DNA of 64,000 nt, taken from Vibrio porteresiae DSM 19223. GTDB lineage: Bacteria; Pseudomonadota; Gammaproteobacteria; Enterobacterales; Vibrionaceae. This document shows, piece by piece, positions 63,160 to 64,000 of the stretch (within the stretch, counting starts at the first letter, position 1; each line of letters begins with the position of its first letter). The position numbers and the translations under genes are program-made. The DNA lies in NCBI RefSeq assembly GCF_024347055.1, contig NZ_AP024895.1, positions 744,001 to 808,000 of the forward strand, read 5' to 3'. The notes below the pieces were generated by a model, which did no database searches, was not told the DNA's origin, and saw only the letters and a list, made by a program, of their open reading frames with translations.

Positions 63160-63741
63160 TCAGCCAAGTCGTTTTTGATGACGCTCGCGGTTTTCCATTT
63201 TTTTCTCATCGCTCTTGCGCAGCAAGATATAAACCGCGCCTGTTCCACCATGAAATTGCAACGCACTATGCACACACTGAACTTCTTTTATCTGTGGTAG
63301 CCAAGACGCAACATAGCTCTTCATCAGTGCTGGTGGATTAGATCGAGCCCCTTTGCCATGCACGATCATGACGGTGCGGACATCCATGCGCATACACTGT
63401 CGCAAAAAAGCCACGATTTCATCGCGAGCCTGTTGTAGGGTTCTTTTATGCAAGTCTAGCCGAGCTTGAATCGGATATTTACCCAAACGCAGTTTGCGAT
63501 ACACGCCATCTTGAACACCATCACGTTTAAACTCAATCACATCTTCAGGTTTGAGCATTGGCGCGTTATCGATGGAGAGATAATCGGGATCCCCTTCACT
63601 CAAGTGGGTGGCTGCTTCGCGTCTGGCTAATTGCGCATCGGTCACCTGTACGGACTTTAGGTGTGCAGCTGTATCTTGCTTAATTGGCTTTACATCGCCC
63701 ATCATTTGCTGGAACAGCTCGAAATCGTCGTCTTGAGACAT
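63160..63741 (-). CDS. smrA: SmrA-type Smr-domain endonuclease
   Basis: A 193-residue protein. The Smr domain (about 100-180) has LDLHKRTLQQAR and IVHGKGARS, the motifs of Smr nucleases. The pattern FKRDGVQDGVYRKLRLGKYP and ending RKSDEKKMENRERHQKRLG match E. coli SmrA better than SmrB. The frame opens at 63873; ATG 63741 (MSQDDDFELFQQMM) fits the family. Its role is uncertain. Confidence 0.88.
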   Translation of the reverse strand: MSQDDDFELFQQMMGDVKPIKQDTAAHLKSVQVTDAQLARREAATHLSEGDPDYLSIDNAPMLKPEDVIEFKRDGVQDGVYRKLRLGKYPIQARLDLHKRTLQQARDEIVAFLRQCMRMDVRTVMIVHGKGARSNPPALMKSYVASWLPQIKEVQCVHSALQFHGGTGAVYILLRKSDEKKMENRERHQKRLG

Positions 63742-63819
63742 AATAAAGTATCTCGAATCCATGAATAGGTAACGACGATTATAACAATGCAACAAGTAAT
63801 GGGAATAAAAGACAATAAA

Positions 63820-63852
63820 AAACCGGAGCAGAAAAAGGTCTACTCCGGTGCG
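63820..63852 (-). terminator. Terminator of the right-edge minus-strand gene
   Basis: ACCGGAG/CTCCGGT with a 14 nt loop. On the minus strand it is followed by TTTTTTATTG. Confidence 0.75.
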
Positions 63853-63888
63853 TAGCGTCACTCTATTTTTCAATAGGTGCTAAGCGAT

Positions 63889-64000
63889 CTAGTGAGGAGA
63901 TTTGTCGTTCAGGACTTTGTCACAATAAAAAGGATCGTTAAGCATAGCTTTGGTTCGTTCTTGGATGTCCACTACCACTGAATTAGCCCACAGTGTAACC
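63889..64000 (-). CDS. Unidentified protein, C-terminal fragment (runs off right edge)
   Basis: Only the last 37 residues are in the window (VTLWANSVVVDIQERTKAML, then ...NDKSPH). The frame is open to the edge, ends in TAG at 63889, and is followed by a good terminator. I do not recognise the family. Confidence 0.6.
   Translation of the reverse strand, partial: VTLWANSVVVDIQERTKAMLNDPFYCDKVLNDKSPH

Noticed and set aside
1..64000. CRISPR arrays, prophage, integrases, tRNA or rRNA genes, toxin-antitoxin or defence systems
   Set aside because: I looked for these and saw no supporting repeats or protein signatures. The window is core chromosome.

Overview
This 64 kb window is a stretch of chromosome from a Vibrio species. 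The evidence is gene order and protein content: the run from the purine permease and gpt through frsA, crl, proBA, nrdR, the rib genes, nusB, thiL, pgpA, glnD, map, rpsB, tsf, pyrH, frr, uppS, cdsA, ispC, rseP, bamA, skp, lpxD, fabZ, lpxA, lpxB, rnhB, dnaE and accA to tilS follows, as I remember it, the large chromosome of Vibrio cholerae and its relatives. Vibrio-type proteins (ribBX-type RibB, a TIGR03503-like protein, DUF3461) support this. I cannot name the species. There are no rRNA or tRNA genes, CRISPR arrays, insertion sequences, prophages or integron cassettes. Nearly everything is core genome.

Layout. 1-8.1 kb: the start of a response regulator, SOS-controlled dinB, a YggN-like secreted protein, a sodium-coupled NSS transporter, a three-gene operon (retropepsin-like protease, RimK ligase, M14 amidohydrolase) and pepD. 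8.1-12 kb: a 774 bp gap holding what looks like a structured non-coding RNA with FNR-like and CRP-like sites, then gabD-gabT, which sits between pepD and the purine permease. 12-19 kb: the PurR-boxed permease-gpt pair, a MITE-like dispersed repeat, frsA, crl, proBA and nrdR. 19-25 kb: riboflavin genes, nusB, thiL and pgpA. 25-29 kb (minus strand): DUF3461, glnD and map. 29-49 kb: the translation, isoprenoid, outer-membrane and lipid A block, ending with dnaE, accA and tilS. 50-59 kb: a cytochrome c, glnB, a yafD homologue, mltD, gloB, a methyltransferase, rnhA, dnaQ, a TIGR03503-like protein, gmhA and yafJ. 59-64 kb: purMN with a PurR box, upp, rluF, smrA and the end of an unidentified minus-strand gene.

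Several systems fit together. PurR-like operators sit before both purine salvage (permease-gpt) and purine synthesis (purMN). GlnD and its substrate PII (GlnB) are both here. The replicase subunits DnaE and DnaQ and both RNases H are here. The cdsA-uppS-ispC-rseP-bamA-skp-lpx-fabZ group covers envelope lipid supply and outer-membrane assembly. The most interesting non-coding signals are the putative ncRNA at about 8458-8743, the MITE-like element at 13828-14079, direct repeats before gabDT, a triple-hairpin leader before thiL, and a possible pseudoknot between gmhA and yafJ. Searches were not possible, so family names come from recognising motifs and synteny.
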